Shown here: in pieces, positions 52,404 to 62,150 of the stretch
Layout of the letters: each line of letters opens with the position of its first letter
Numbering within the stretch: the first letter of the stretch is position 1
Source of the DNA: Tridacna crocea
Lineage: Eukaryota > Mollusca > Bivalvia > Cardiida > Cardiidae
Direction: 5' to 3'
DNA: 64,000 nt
NCBI GenBank assembly: GCA_943736015.1
Contig: OX031058.1
Coordinates: 4,355,001 to 4,419,000, forward strand
Translations under genes and position numbers: made by a program
Notes under the pieces: generated by a model
Told to the model about the DNA's origin: nothing
What the model saw: the letters and a program-made list of their open reading frames with translations, nothing else
Database searches by the model: none

Positions 52404-53197
52404 TGAGGCACCGCATGAGCGGAGGCACTATATTTTTATTCGCTTTTGAAAGGTACCTATGGAGGCAGCCATATTGTTTACTTGGCTTCAAGTCATTTCG
52501 TAACTAGGTCATTTCGTACCTAGGCCATTTTGTACAATTTTGGTCGTTTCGTACCCACCAATTTTTTTTTTTAGTTTGGGCATTTCGTACTCACTTCGAT
52601 CTTTTCCTATTCACTTTGGTCATCTCATACCTAGTTTTAAAAATCAATTTGATAATTTGGAACCTAGTTTTAACCCATTACCACTCAATCCCTACTTTTG
52701 ACGCCCATGAGAAAGAAGCCTTTTGAAAACACTGTAGGAAAAGGAGAAAATGCTGGTAACCAGCATTTTCTCCTTTTCCCACAGTGTTTTCTACCCTTCC
52801 CGGAACAAATTCCAATTTTTCAGTCACCTTTAATTCGTCGTCTGCAAATGCTTTCAATTTGAACCAGTCCAAAATTTTGTCGTTTGGTAAAGAGTTAATA
52901 CTATTTTCTTGGTAGTTTCTGACAACTGCTTTTGTACAAAGTTCCAATTGAAATCACATGTTAATTTTCTCCGAAGAATACATGTAGCTATGACTGTGTC
53001 GTACCATTTTTGTTTTTTTTTTAAGTTTTAAGTTCCAGGCTAAGGATTGTTTAGGACTTCTCAGTACATTTCTCACCGAGTTCTGCAAAAATTTACTTTG
53101 GTCAGTTTGGCTGAATGCTATCGCCTTATTTTAGAAACAGCTTATTTGCGGCGCCATTGATGTTATGCATCAATATTTTCTTGTTTCGTTTTAGGAG
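52404..53197 (+). repeat. Repeat M, copy 1 (contains family A)
   Basis: Inverted relative to the copy at 60238-60790. Shared landmarks: GGAGGCAGCCATATTGTTTA, a run of the word TCATTTCGTACCTAG with variants (52490-52640), AACCTAGTTTT, GACAACTGCTTTTGTAC, TTCTCACCGAGTTCTGCA and GCGGCGCCATTGATGTTATG. This copy is longer because it hosts the family A element at 52670-52898. Confidence 0.8.
52670..52898 (+). mobile_element. Family A TTAA-type MITE inside repeat M
   Basis: 229 bp. Left flank AACCTAGTT then TTAA, right TTAA then TACTATTT. The M copy at 60.5 kb reads uninterrupted across this point with one TTAA (60545-60548 on the other strand), giving a true empty site. Confidence 0.93.
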
Positions 53198-53575
53198 GCC
53201 AACATAGAAATTAGTTATGTGTGGTTTCCGGTTTTATTCCAGAAACTATCCGATATATGCATTCACCCCTTACATTATATTTATCAGTAAATCATATGAG
53301 ATATGTTCTGACAAAAAGGGGCTGAATGCATCTCCGAGATACATGGTACCAAGCGAGCGATCACATCATCGTTGATCCAAATTAGCCGTTTTTTTTCCCC
53401 AAAAACCGACATAATCATGAGGTAGACTGGTCCTTGGACATACAGACAATTTACCAATAGCGTCTGTTAAAATGCTGCAAGTCTGCTCTGGAGGAGAAAA
53501 GCTGTGGCAGGATTACGCAAGGACTTTTAAAATGAATGGAAAAGAAAAAAAAATGCCTTTCATTAAAATCGTTGT
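53198..53575. other. Mostly unassigned; short repeat O at 53308-53385
   Basis: AAAGGGGCTGAATGCATCTC and TACATGGTACCAAGCGAGC match the repeat O words at 9300 and 25727. The rest shows nothing recognisable. Confidence 0.4.
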
Positions 53576-53579
53576 ATGG

Positions 53580-53794
53580 TTAACCCATAACCTTCTATAT
53601 AGCTAAGATGAAACTTTCAAGTCCATAGTAAAATCTCAAACATTACTATTTTAAAGTTATTTTGGCGGGAGAAAAACATCTCCTTATCGGATAGTGTAGA
53701 TCCAAGATCAGACTACACGTTCTGTGCAGTCTGATCTTGGATCTACACTGTCCGCAAAAGGTCAGTGAAACGCACTTGGCAGCCTAAGGGTTAA
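53580..53794 (+). mobile_element. Family D TTAA-type MITE, full
   Basis: 215 bp, TTAACCCATAACC to CAGCCTAAGGGTTAA. Contains the hairpin GTGTAGATCCAAGATCAGAC … GTCTGATCTTGGATCTACAC (53696-53751) offset towards the right end, then TGTCCGCAAAAGGTCAGTGA. TTAA at both ends. Confidence 0.85.
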
Positions 53795-54088
53795 TTTTAT
53801 TTTTTTTTTGGATTCGCATTTTATCCTTTGTAACAACGATAAAACATGCCTCTTGTATGATATTTGATACAAGACGCGCATCATGTGGCAAATAAGCAAG
53901 GATTCTCAAGAAAAGGCTGTGATTATTTCAGAAACATCTGTATTTTTGATAACTGTAGCTCAAGTTACACTACTTTATTGATAAAAATGAACTAGGTTTG
54001 AAATATCATGATGACACCTGACTAGGTGTGTCAATTTTTTTGTAGAGGGCAGAAAGGTAAGGGCGATCAACATCTAACTTCTCCATTG
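53795..54088. other. No feature recognised
   Basis: AT-rich spacer. Confidence 0.4.
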
Positions 54089-54089
54089 A

Positions 54090-54232
54090 AGTCTCAGTAG
54101 CGTCCAGTAACAACCTGTTTATAAAATAAAAATAAATTTCATTTTTACCGTGTAAAAATAATGGCGATTATTATATATGACTTTCACGATATGTAAATGT
54201 GCTGTTCGCAAAAGTTCCAGTCGGTAGTAATT
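54090..54232 (+). repeat. Dispersed repeat R
   Basis: GAAGTCTCAGTAGCGTCCAG, ACCGTGTAAAAATAATGGCG, CACGATATGTAAATGTGC, GCAAAAGTTCCAGTCGG: second copy of 6912-7062. Confidence 0.55.
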
Positions 54233-55260
54233 ATTACCTCAATTTGTAATGAAAATATAGTGGTTTAAGATTTATAAGTGATAATTCTAAGAAGGAAAAA
54301 AAGGAAAAAGCAGCTCGGTTAAATTAGTAGAAAATTCTCAGTTTTAATGATAGCAAATTCACGGTTTTAGATACTATTATCAAAGGCAACAACCTACGTC
54401 ACAGGAAGTGATATCGGACCTGCGCATTTTCATAACTTATGTCCGCCATATTGAAAAGTAAGTACGATATGAAGATAGAATGAGGCTAGCTTGGGTGGAT
54501 ACAAACGGACTACAAAGACCCCCATGTATTTATCAAAGACATTAGATGAATACATTTAATATTCTGATGTTTTAGACAGGAAGCAGATGTCTATATGCTC
54601 AAACACTTTGACCAAATATCAAAAGTGATTGGGTTTTAATAGTTTGGTCGAAGTCTATTCCATTATCATAAGTAGTTAACAAAAGCTTTGACAAAAAAAA
54701 AAAACCCAGTCTTACCAAACACGCACACTGACTTTATAACAAGGGCCCGATATCACTACCTGTGACGTCATACTGACATACGTTGTGAGGGGTGATTATA
54801 ATGGAAATAGATCTTTTCTATTACGGATCCAATACCTTAAACACCTGCTTGAACATCCAACTTATAAAACAGGAAAAGCTTTTTTTTTTTTAAAAGTGTG
54901 CACATCGTCCCGACAAAAAGATATATTCAAATTCAACAGACACGATTATTGAATAATCGTCATTAAAAAGACTAATAATTGGATAGTATGAACAGAAAAA
55001 AGATATAATACAATTTCACGTTAGACTGAAATAAAGCACATGTCTAGACTATTTTCCATTTGCGAAAAGAAAAACTTGAAAATGTAAAAAAAAAAAGACG
55101 GATATCAATTTTTGTGAGAAGTGTAATACGACATAAAGAATTAAGGTTTTCTCTAATCTTTTTATATGATATTTGCAATTTATTTTTTGAAGCAAAGAAA
55201 CTTAAAGTTACCGTTAGGAATACAATAATATATAATTTGAGCTATTCTTCGTGAAATGAA
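54233..55260. other. No feature recognised
   Basis: AT-rich, no repeat match or plausible exon. Confidence 0.4.
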
Positions 55261-55264
55261 AGGG

Positions 55265-55420
55265 GGGGGGACAAAAAGTATCAGCACATGCCAGACGGTG
55301 CAGTCGGACCTTTCTTGCCATTGGTCAATATTCTGCATGTCCAAGGGCCAGTTTTACCTCATGATTCATTCGATTGTTAGACAAAGTGTATTTCACGGGT
55401 TCATAATTATGTGATAATTT
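55265..55420 (+). repeat. Family B, diverged
   Basis: ACAAAAAGTATCAGCACATG with the hairpin mostly lost, then TGCCATTGGTCAATATTCTG and CAGTTTTACCTCATGATTCA as in the other B flanks. Confidence 0.6.
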
Positions 55421-55424
55421 TGCA

Positions 55425-55650
55425 TCTGCGAAAAGTTTCGGCCCAGGCTGACCTGGACCGAATCTTTCCGGTATCGGTAAATTTTCAGTTTGTTAGTCTA
55501 AACATATTTATTTTACATCGATTTAGAAACAAGTTCTAACAACTCATACTAATTTCTCTCTGTTTGTTAAAGGACCAATCTACCTGACAATTCAGTAGGT
55601 TCTTGAACAAAAAAGGACTATAAGGATCCATTAACATATGATGACATCTA
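55425..55650 (+). repeat. Family B with nested SINE2 fragment
   Basis: GCATCTGCGAAAAGTTTCGG CCCAGGCTGACCTGGACCG (shortened hairpin), then GGTAAATTTTCAGTTTGTTA; the right flank resumes at 55562 (GTTTGTTAAAGGACCAATCT). Confidence 0.7.
55496..55561 (-). mobile_element. SINE2, 5'-truncated, with target duplication
   Basis: The minus strand carries only the last 66 nt of SINE2 (AGAAATTAGTATGAG … CATCGA … TAGAC). GTTTGTTA at 55488-55495 repeats at 55562-55569, an 8-bp duplication. The truncation at the 5' side is what target-primed reverse transcription produces. Confidence 0.78.
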
Positions 55651-55654
55651 TATA

Positions 55655-56128
55655 GAACAACTCCTACTTTTTTCCCTATCGAAGAACGTTTCGATCGTTA
55701 ATCCTTCTTGTTACTAATATCAAAGTGTGATTAGGCTTTTTTTCATACGCCATGAAAAAAAAAAAAAATAAATAAAATTCTCTTCATTCCTTATAATTTG
55801 ATATTACAGAAAATATACACCCACGGAAATAATTCAAACTGCATTCATTTTCTTTATCTTTAAATCCAACTTTTGACTTTTCTAAAGCCCCCTTTACTCA
55901 TATTTGTATGGCGCAAGAATACAATAGGAAGGCAGTTTTCAGATCCCCAATACTGAAAATAAACCAATAGAACGAAAGTAAATGAGCAAAACAGTGTGTA
56001 TGACCCGCAAAAGTAACCTCCAGCAATTTTAAGTAGTTTCGGCACAATGTGATTTCCTTTTCATGGAGCTATGAAAAAAAAAAAATATCAGCCAATCAGA
56101 ACTTGCCAATGTTCAAGAAAACAACTGA
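55655..56128. other. No feature recognised
   Basis: Contains poly-A runs at 55755-55768 and 56070-56082; nothing else. Confidence 0.4.
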
Positions 56129-56130
56129 TA

Positions 56131-56325
56131 TTAAATTATTTTACCACACAACTAAAATTGGGCATTCTCAAATTGAAAGCGTTTGCAACGATAAAATAAA
56201 CACATCTCAAGTGATGAAATTCATTCTTTGGAAGGGTAAATAACCTTGTGGGGAAAAAAAGGAGAAAGTGTTGGTTACCAGTATTTTCTCAATGTCCCTT
56301 CATGTTTTCAAAAATAAACAAGATG
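56131..56325 (-). mobile_element. Family A MITE, degraded
   Basis: TTACCACACAACTAAAATTG, AAATTGAAAGCGTTTGCAAC, hairpin with GGAGAAAGTGTTGG … CCAGTATTTTCTC. The short arm is lost. Confidence 0.65.
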
Positions 56326-56331
56326 TTCCAC

Positions 56332-56552
56332 AGGCTCATTAGCATTTATCCCGCTATATAACTGAACAAAAACTTTGAAGCCAATAGTGCTAGCCCAGAT
56401 TCTACTATTTCAAAGATATCTTTTAGGGAAAAATATATCCGTATCGGACATTGTGGATCCAAGATCAGACTGTACGTTCTGTGCAGTCTGATCTTCATCT
56501 ACACTGTCTGCAAAAGGTCAGTGAATTTCGCTTACCAGCTCAAGGGTAAAAA
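56332..56552 (+). mobile_element. Family D, diverged ends
   Basis: Hairpin GATCCAAGATCAGACTGTAC … GTGCAGTCTGATCTTCATCT, then CTGCAAAAGGTCAGTGAATT and CCAGCTCAAGGGTAAA. Termini no longer TTAA. Confidence 0.75.
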
Positions 56553-56812
56553 TACGGAATTTTCAGATAAAGATTTAACGAAGTAAAGTGGTCGTATTTT
56601 ATATCTAATTTGCTAATCTGACTCTACTGTATAACGAGTCTCGGATTCCATTCTTGTAGCAAATAAACTTTCGATTTTAATGAGAAAATCAAAGAAACAA
56701 ACAGACTTTCCCAATTTACCACCTCCACAAAAAGACCGAAATCAATCTTTTAAGATACATCTACACTCGTTTTCAGACAGTTTTCACCTGTTTCATTTCT
56801 ACTTTATGAAAA

Positions 56813-57185
56813 CACGGCGGGGAATCACGTGACACAACAACAACAACAATGACCGTTATTTGAAAAAATTCCCCAACTTCAGGTAAGAAAATCTTCAATA
56901 CAGGACTCCAGGGATTTGCTTGATGTGTTAGATTTTCTAAAAAACACCTGATAAAAAAGTTATTGACGAGCAAACAAATTATCCAGGGTAAAAAATTTGT
57001 TTGCTCGTCAATAACTTTTTTATCAGGTGTTTTTTAAGTCCTTCCTCCTTCTCTGCTTCAAACCAAATTCCAATCGGTCATGAATTAACGGAATTATTGA
57101 AGATTTTCTTACCTGAAGTTGGCGAATATTTTCAAATAACGGTCATTGTTGTTGTTGTTGTTGTGTCACGTGATTCCCCGCCGTG
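56813..57185. repeat. 373-bp inverted repeat with (CAA)n / (TTG)n arms
   Basis: Outer arms CACGGCGGGGAATCACGTGA … TCACGTGATTCCCCGCCGTG, next (CAA)5 against (GTT)5, then GACCGTTATTTGAAA and TTCAGGTAAGAAAATCTTCA with inverses, and an inner hairpin ACACCTGATAAAAAAGTTAT … ATAACTTTTTTATCAGGTGT (56943-57030). The middle segments (56895-56940, 57035-57095) do not pair. Single copy here. Possibly a foldback transposon or an inverted duplication. Confidence 0.85.
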
Positions 57186-57186
57186 G

Positions 57187-57630
57187 AAAATATAATCATT
57201 GTTATAGCTTCATGACAAATGTTGCCCCTGGTCGCTGCAACATTGCAAAGATTACAGCGGATAGAAAATACATTCCATGTTCTTGGAGGGCCTTTAAAGG
57301 AATCACTATTGTCGCTTCCGATTTGAAATGAGGTCAATATCTGTTCTTGTTATTTTTATATGCCTTACATCATATACATGTAGATTAATAATTTATATAT
57401 GTTTACGCAGCTGAGCAATTCTGCAGTCTATCAAGTTGTAACAGTTTTTCCCTCTCTCTCTAGTTGTGCGGATGTATCTTTAAAACGACAATAATCGTGA
57501 AATAAACGTAATGGCATTGCTAAAAAACTGTTTCCTGTAAACAACTAATATAACAACAACAATAACAACAAACTAAAATAAGAAAAAAAATGACTGTCTA
57601 CGTCATAATATTCAGGCTTACAGTTGGACT
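57187..57630. other. No feature recognised
   Basis: AT-rich, no exon seen. Confidence 0.4.
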
Positions 57631-57633
57631 ACC

Positions 57634-57862
57634 TTAACCCATTACCACACAATCCCTACTTTTGACACCCCTGAGAATGAAACTTTTTGAAAACACTGTG
57701 GGAAAAGGAGAAAATGCTGGTAATCAGCATTTTCTCCTTTTCCCACAGTGTTTTCTACCCTTCCCAGAGCAAATTTCAATTTTTCAGTCACCTTTCTTTT
57801 GCCATCTGCAAATGCTTTCAATTTGGACCAGTCTAAATTTTTCTCGTGTGGTAATGGGTTAA
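57634..57862 (+). mobile_element. Family A TTAA-type MITE, full length
   Basis: 229 bp, TTAACCCATTACC to GGTAATGGGTTAA. Palindrome in the ACT/AGT state with one mismatch at the tip (TGGTAATCAGC). Confidence 0.9.
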
Positions 57863-58203
57863 TTGGTCAATATTTGAGCGATTCCAATATTGATATGAAG
57901 AACTGACGTCACATTTACTTTCTGATTTTAATTATCAGGAAACAGACCAAGGAACTAATTGTGCTGATCTTTGTACAGAATATTTCAAGTGTATCAATGT
58001 CTCGTATTTCAGAAATACTCGATGTACTTTTGTTTTATATTAAGCCGTGTTCTACAAGCCTGCGTGATCGCTATGGTATGTTGAGATGCATGTTCTATAA
58101 ATTCATGTTAAAATCCATGACAAAAAGAGAAAAATTGGTGTTATTAACCGTCACAGAGCCAAATGAAGCTAATTTTGTCTGCAACTGACAAAAGTGCAGA
58201 GCG
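57863..58203. other. No feature recognised
   Basis: A 75-codon frame is present without recognisable features. Confidence 0.35.
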
Positions 58204-58204
58204 T

Positions 58205-58322
58205 GCTCTGTGAAAAAAACGTTTGGTTTAGCCAATCAGAAGTAGTGTTATTTTCAAATTTAGAGTGCTCTGGAGGCTGAGACCAGGAACGTTCTTAAGA
58301 ATGGTTGGTGAATACGGGTCCA
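58205..58322. repeat. Family E, right half
   Basis: GTTTGGTTTAGCCAATCAGA through AGAATGGTTGGTGAATACGG GTCC is the centre and right arm only. It directly abuts the next full copy. Confidence 0.78.
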
Positions 58323-58520
58323 GGGCCGGTATTCACCAACCATTCTTGAGAATATTCTTAGTCTTATTCTCCAAGGTTTTCTATATTTGTAAGTAACACA
58401 GCCTCTGATTGGCTAAACCAAATGGTTTAGCCAATCAGAAGTTGTGTTACTTACAAATGTAGAAAATTCTGGAGAATAAGACAAAGACCGTTCTTAAGAA
58501 TGGTTGGTGAATACGGGCCC
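58323..58520. repeat. Family E palindrome, full and best preserved
   Basis: 198 bp. GGTATTCACCAACCATTCTT … AAGAATGGTTGGTGAATACG, centre GCCTCTGATTGGCTAAACCA / TGGTTTAGCCAATCAGA. Arms are near perfect, so it would fold as one long stem. Confidence 0.9.
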
Positions 58521-58647
58521 TGATCGCTTCGAATCGAAACAAAACATTCTTATCTTAAGACCGTCGAATGGATTTTCTATGGTATTTCCGTGATGTACTT
58601 TTCTGTTCCAAATAATATGTTCCAGATAATCGGTCCAGAGACCCCTA

Positions 58648-58998
58648 TCTCCCGCTAGATGGCATTCTAAAAATACACATCTATTAAATTTGGGCATTTT
58701 GGGTACAGAACCGGACTACTTTTCTACGCGACAACCGTTACTTTGAATTTCAAACTAAAATAAACGCTTACTCCATAAAACGCTACGTGGTGCGATTCAT
58801 TCAGCTATGATCAGCAGTTTAGAGAAGTCTGAAGCTAAAACAGGCCTGATTTCTCCTCAAACGTATTGATAAAAGCCATTTTCTCCATTGCTACTTTATA
58901 GAGAGTATTACTACAATCAGTCCCCAAACTTTGGGGTGACTGATGCCTCATATTAGACAGGTCGAATCTTCGAAGAATATGACATGCGTAGACAACGG
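58648..58998 (+). repeat. Dispersed repeat H
   Basis: TATCTCCCGCTAGATGGC, GGGTACAGAACCGGACTAC, CGCGACAACCGTTACTTTG, GCTACTTTATAGAGAG and TCGAATCTTCGAAGAATATG. Confidence 0.8.
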
Positions 58999-59067
58999 TC
59001 CACAGACTGGTCTTCTTTAAAGTGCAATGTTGCCAGGATGGAAAGAAAACATAGTGTGAGTCACTGG

Positions 59068-59108
59068 CTCTTAGAACGTGCAGTCCGATCTTGGGTCTAC
59101 ACGGTCTA
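59068..59108 (+). repeat. Family D right-arm fragment
   Basis: GAACGTGCAGTCCGATCTTG GGTCTACACGGTC matches the right hairpin arm. Confidence 0.5.
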
Positions 59109-59128
59109 ATTTTTTCTCTCAATTTGCG

Positions 59129-59358
59129 TTAAACCTATTACCACACAATCCCGACTTTTGATGACGCTAAGAGAGAATCCTTTAGAAAACTTTGTGGGAA
59201 AAGGAGAAAATGCTGGTTACCAGCATTTTCTCCTTTTCCCACAAAGTTTTCTACCCTTCACAAAACAAATTTCAAGTTTTCAGTCACTTTTATTTTGTCG
59301 TCTGCAAATGCTTTCAATTTGGACAAACCTAAAATATTGTCGTTTGGTAATGAGTCAA
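59129..59358 (+). mobile_element. Family A TTAA-type MITE, full length
   Basis: TTAAACCTATTACC to GGTAATGAGTCAA. The palindrome (59186-59252) is perfect in a third state: AACTTTGTGGG pairs with CCCACAAAGTT. Confidence 0.9.
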
Positions 59359-59411
59359 AATAGCAAATTTTGGGTTTTTACTGTCGGTTAATAAATGTCC
59401 GTTTCATTTAC

Positions 59412-59604
59412 TTAACTCTTTACCAAAAGTCAAAATTTCAGACTTCCAAATTGAAAGCACTTGCAGACGACAAATTAAACGTAACTCAAAAACTGAAATT
59501 TACTTCCAGCAGGATAGAAAACATTGTGGGAAAAGTATAAAATGCTGGTTACCAGCTTCTATCTCAGGGTCGTAAAAACTAAGGATTGGTTGCTAAAGGG
59601 TTAA
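59412..59604 (-). mobile_element. Family A MITE, right hairpin arm lost
   Basis: TTAACTCTTTACCAAAAGTC to CTAAAGGGTTAA. The left arm ends ATGCTGGTTACCAGC and then jumps to TTCTATCTCAGGGTCG. Confidence 0.78.
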
Positions 59605-59689
59605 TAGGTTAGGATAAACTGCTGTTATCTGTAAGATACTGATTTAAAACAGCGTAAAAGAAAAAAAAAAGAAAAAAACCCGGGTGGAG

Positions 59690-59760
59690 TAGATCAAGAG
59701 CAGACTGTACAGAACGTGCAGCTTGATCTTCGGTTTACACCGCTCGGTTAGAGATGCCAA
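59690..59760 (+). repeat. Family D hairpin, diverged
   Basis: GTAGATCAAGAGCAGACTGT … CGTGCAGCTTGATCTTCGGT with mismatches. Confidence 0.6.
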
Positions 59761-59777
59761 CTATGACCAAAATTACA

Positions 59778-59954
59778 TTAACCCTTAAGCCCCTAAATAA
59801 ATGAAAAGCTGGTAAACAGCATTTTCTCCTTTTCCCACAATGTCATCTACCCTCCAAGGACAAGTTTCAATTTTTGAGTTACTTTAATTCATGTTGTCTG
59901 CAAATGCTTTCAATTTGGACCAATCTAAAATTTTGTCGTTTGGTATAGAGTTAT
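59778..59954 (+). mobile_element. Family A MITE, left hairpin arm lost
   Basis: TTAACCCTTAAGCCCC … AAAGCTGGTAAACAGCATTT TCTCC, long arm intact, end GGTATAGAGTTAT. Mirror situation to the 59412 copy. Confidence 0.78.
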
Positions 59955-60237
59955 GTACCAATGGAAATCTCGAATTCCATTGGTTGGGGACGAAAGAGTA
60001 ATCGAACGCACCCGTTTTAGAATAAATCATTGCTAAACTATGTACCCGGAAATTGCGAACAGAGAACCGTATCAGCTAAAGAATAAATCAGATTACAACG
60101 TAATTAATGTAACAACATGCATTTATATAGAATGGTTGTAAACCCTTGCTTGTTGAGAGGAAACCTTTTTTTCTGGAACTCATGGTTTCGTTTATTTCTT
60201 AAGCTATGTGTTGGTTGAGAATATGAATAAATACTGA

Positions 60238-60790
60238 CACAAGAAAATATTGATGTGTAACATCAATGGCGCCGCAAATCAGTTGTTTCTGAAATAAGGC
60301 ACATTACAGAATTTCAAAATTGACCAAAGTAAATTTATGCAGAACTCGGTGAGAAATCAACTGAGAAGTCTTAGACAACCTGTAGAATGCAACTTAAAAC
60401 TTAAAAAAAGGAAAATGATAGACACAATCATAGGAATTTTTTGGAGAAATTTAACATGTTTTCAATTGGAGCTGTGAACAAAAGCAGTAGTCGAGCTATG
60501 TACAAAATCAGTTGTCATCCGACAAGTAACATAAGGAAATAGTATTAAAACTAGGTTCTAAATTACCAAAATGATATTGAAAAAAAAAAGGGTATGAAGT
60601 GACCAAAATGGTTACGGAATTATCAAAATGAGTACAAAATGACCAGAATAAAAGTAAAGGTTGGTACGAAATGGCATAGGTACGAAATGACCTAGTTACG
60701 AAATGACTGGAAGAGGAGTAAACAATATGGCTGCCTCCAAAGGTGTTTTTCAAAACCGAATTAAAATATACTCATGCGGCGCCACTATAA
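60238..60790 (-). repeat. Repeat M, copy 2 (empty site)
   Basis: Reverse-complement counterpart of 52404-53197 without the family A insertion. Its ATAGTATTAAAACTAGGTTC (60539-60558) is the unfilled equivalent of the 52.67 kb insertion point. It carries the same CATTTCGTACCTAG-like tandem words inverted (GGTACGAAATGACCTAG at about 60679). Confidence 0.82.
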
Positions 60791-60800
60791 TGGTGTTTAC

Positions 60801-61018
60801 TTAACCCTTATCATGCTAAAAATCTAAAAATGAAATTTTCAATTCGACGATAAAAATCCGAATACTAGTATTGCTCTTTTAAAGTTATGTATGAGGGAAT
60901 GATATCTCCTCATCGGACAGTGTAGATCAAGATCAGACTGCACGCTCCGTGCAGTCTGATCTTGATCTACACTGACCGCTAAAGATCAGTGAGTCGCGCT
61001 TAGCAGCCTAGGGGTTAA
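60801..61018 (+). mobile_element. Family D TTAA-type MITE, full
   Basis: 218 bp, TTAACCCTTATCATGC to GCAGCCTAGGGGTTAA. Perfect hairpin GTGTAGATCAAGATCAGACT … AGTCTGATCTTGATCTACAC around GCACGCTCCGTGC, then GACCGCTAAAGATCAGTGAG. TTAA at both ends. Confidence 0.88.
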
Positions 61019-62140
61019 TCAGATATACTCAGCAAAACTTATAAGCCGCCAATTTTAAGCCGTAATTCAACGAGGAAGTTTTTTTTTCCAATGTCCAGAA
61101 AAGAGGCGATTCATTTGGTTTGATCTTCTGAAGAATGGTTGATCAGTGTAAAAAAATATGCTTCGGTCCAAGGGTTTATTCACTTTAGCTTCCATTTATT
61201 TTACATCCATTTTCTCAACCTTGAAAAAATCTTGAAACCTTCACACTCGTTTTCTCGAATGGGCAAGGAAATAATTTTCATGTTTCCTTTTTATAACTGA
61301 CAAAAATTCACATATGTAAGCTTCTCTTTTCAACCTGATTTTACCTACAGCCACGACGTATGCGCAAACTACCTTCTCTCCTCTTCCTCTCTCTCCCTCT
61401 CTGGGGTGGGGATTTAACAAATTTGAGGCAGGAGCACTTCGGTTTGAAAAGCTCACTGCTTTTATTTTTTACTACATGTTGTCAAAATCATGCATTATAT
61501 ATTACCATTCTATATTACGTGTGTATAGGCTTTCGATTTATAATAATGGCTAGCAGCGATCGTTTGGGTACATTACATTTGTATAAATAATAAATATACC
61601 TTTGCAGTATGGTGTCTCATAATTTCACAGTGCAAAGTAAATTTTAAAAATCTATCAATTGAGAAAACTTATTTCACAGCCGTGATTTTTAAATAAGGTA
61701 ATTCTTAAAAAAATCTGTGTAAACATGAGAAAGAATGTGTCTCTATCACTAATTCACACAAGATAGAATTTGAACTTTTCGCATCCCGTAAACGTGCTTG
61801 TGTTAAATGGCCCGGGGGTGCTAATGACGCCCTCATTGTAATCCGTTACATCTTACAAATACTTCTAACGGTTTTCTTTATTTTTTATTTACTCAAGAAA
61901 GAACCGCAGTGTAGACTCATTCATTCGTTTGTTCCTTCCTTTCTGAGCATCCTCCCTAACTCATTCCTTCCTTCCTTTGGTTAGTCAGTCAGTCAGCGAG
62001 GCAGCCAGTCAGTCAGTTAGTCAGTCATTCAACCAGTCAGTCCGCCACATAATGACATCCAATCAAAAGCATCTTCAGTAAGGTCTAAATTGAATCATAT
62101 CACTTAGAGTGCCGAAAAGACCATACAGACACTAGAAATC
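61019..62140. other. Mostly unassigned; CT-rich and GTCA-rich simple repeats
   Basis: TCTCTCCTCTTCC-type run at 61375-61401, and a degenerate (CAGT)n array at 61980-62042. No exon recognised. Confidence 0.5.
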
Positions 62141-62150
62141 TAGACATTAA

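Noticed and set aside
60508-60753. 81-codon minus-strand frame rich in Phe, Ser and Tyr
   Set aside because: Lies within repeat M and results from its tandem CATTTCGTAC words.
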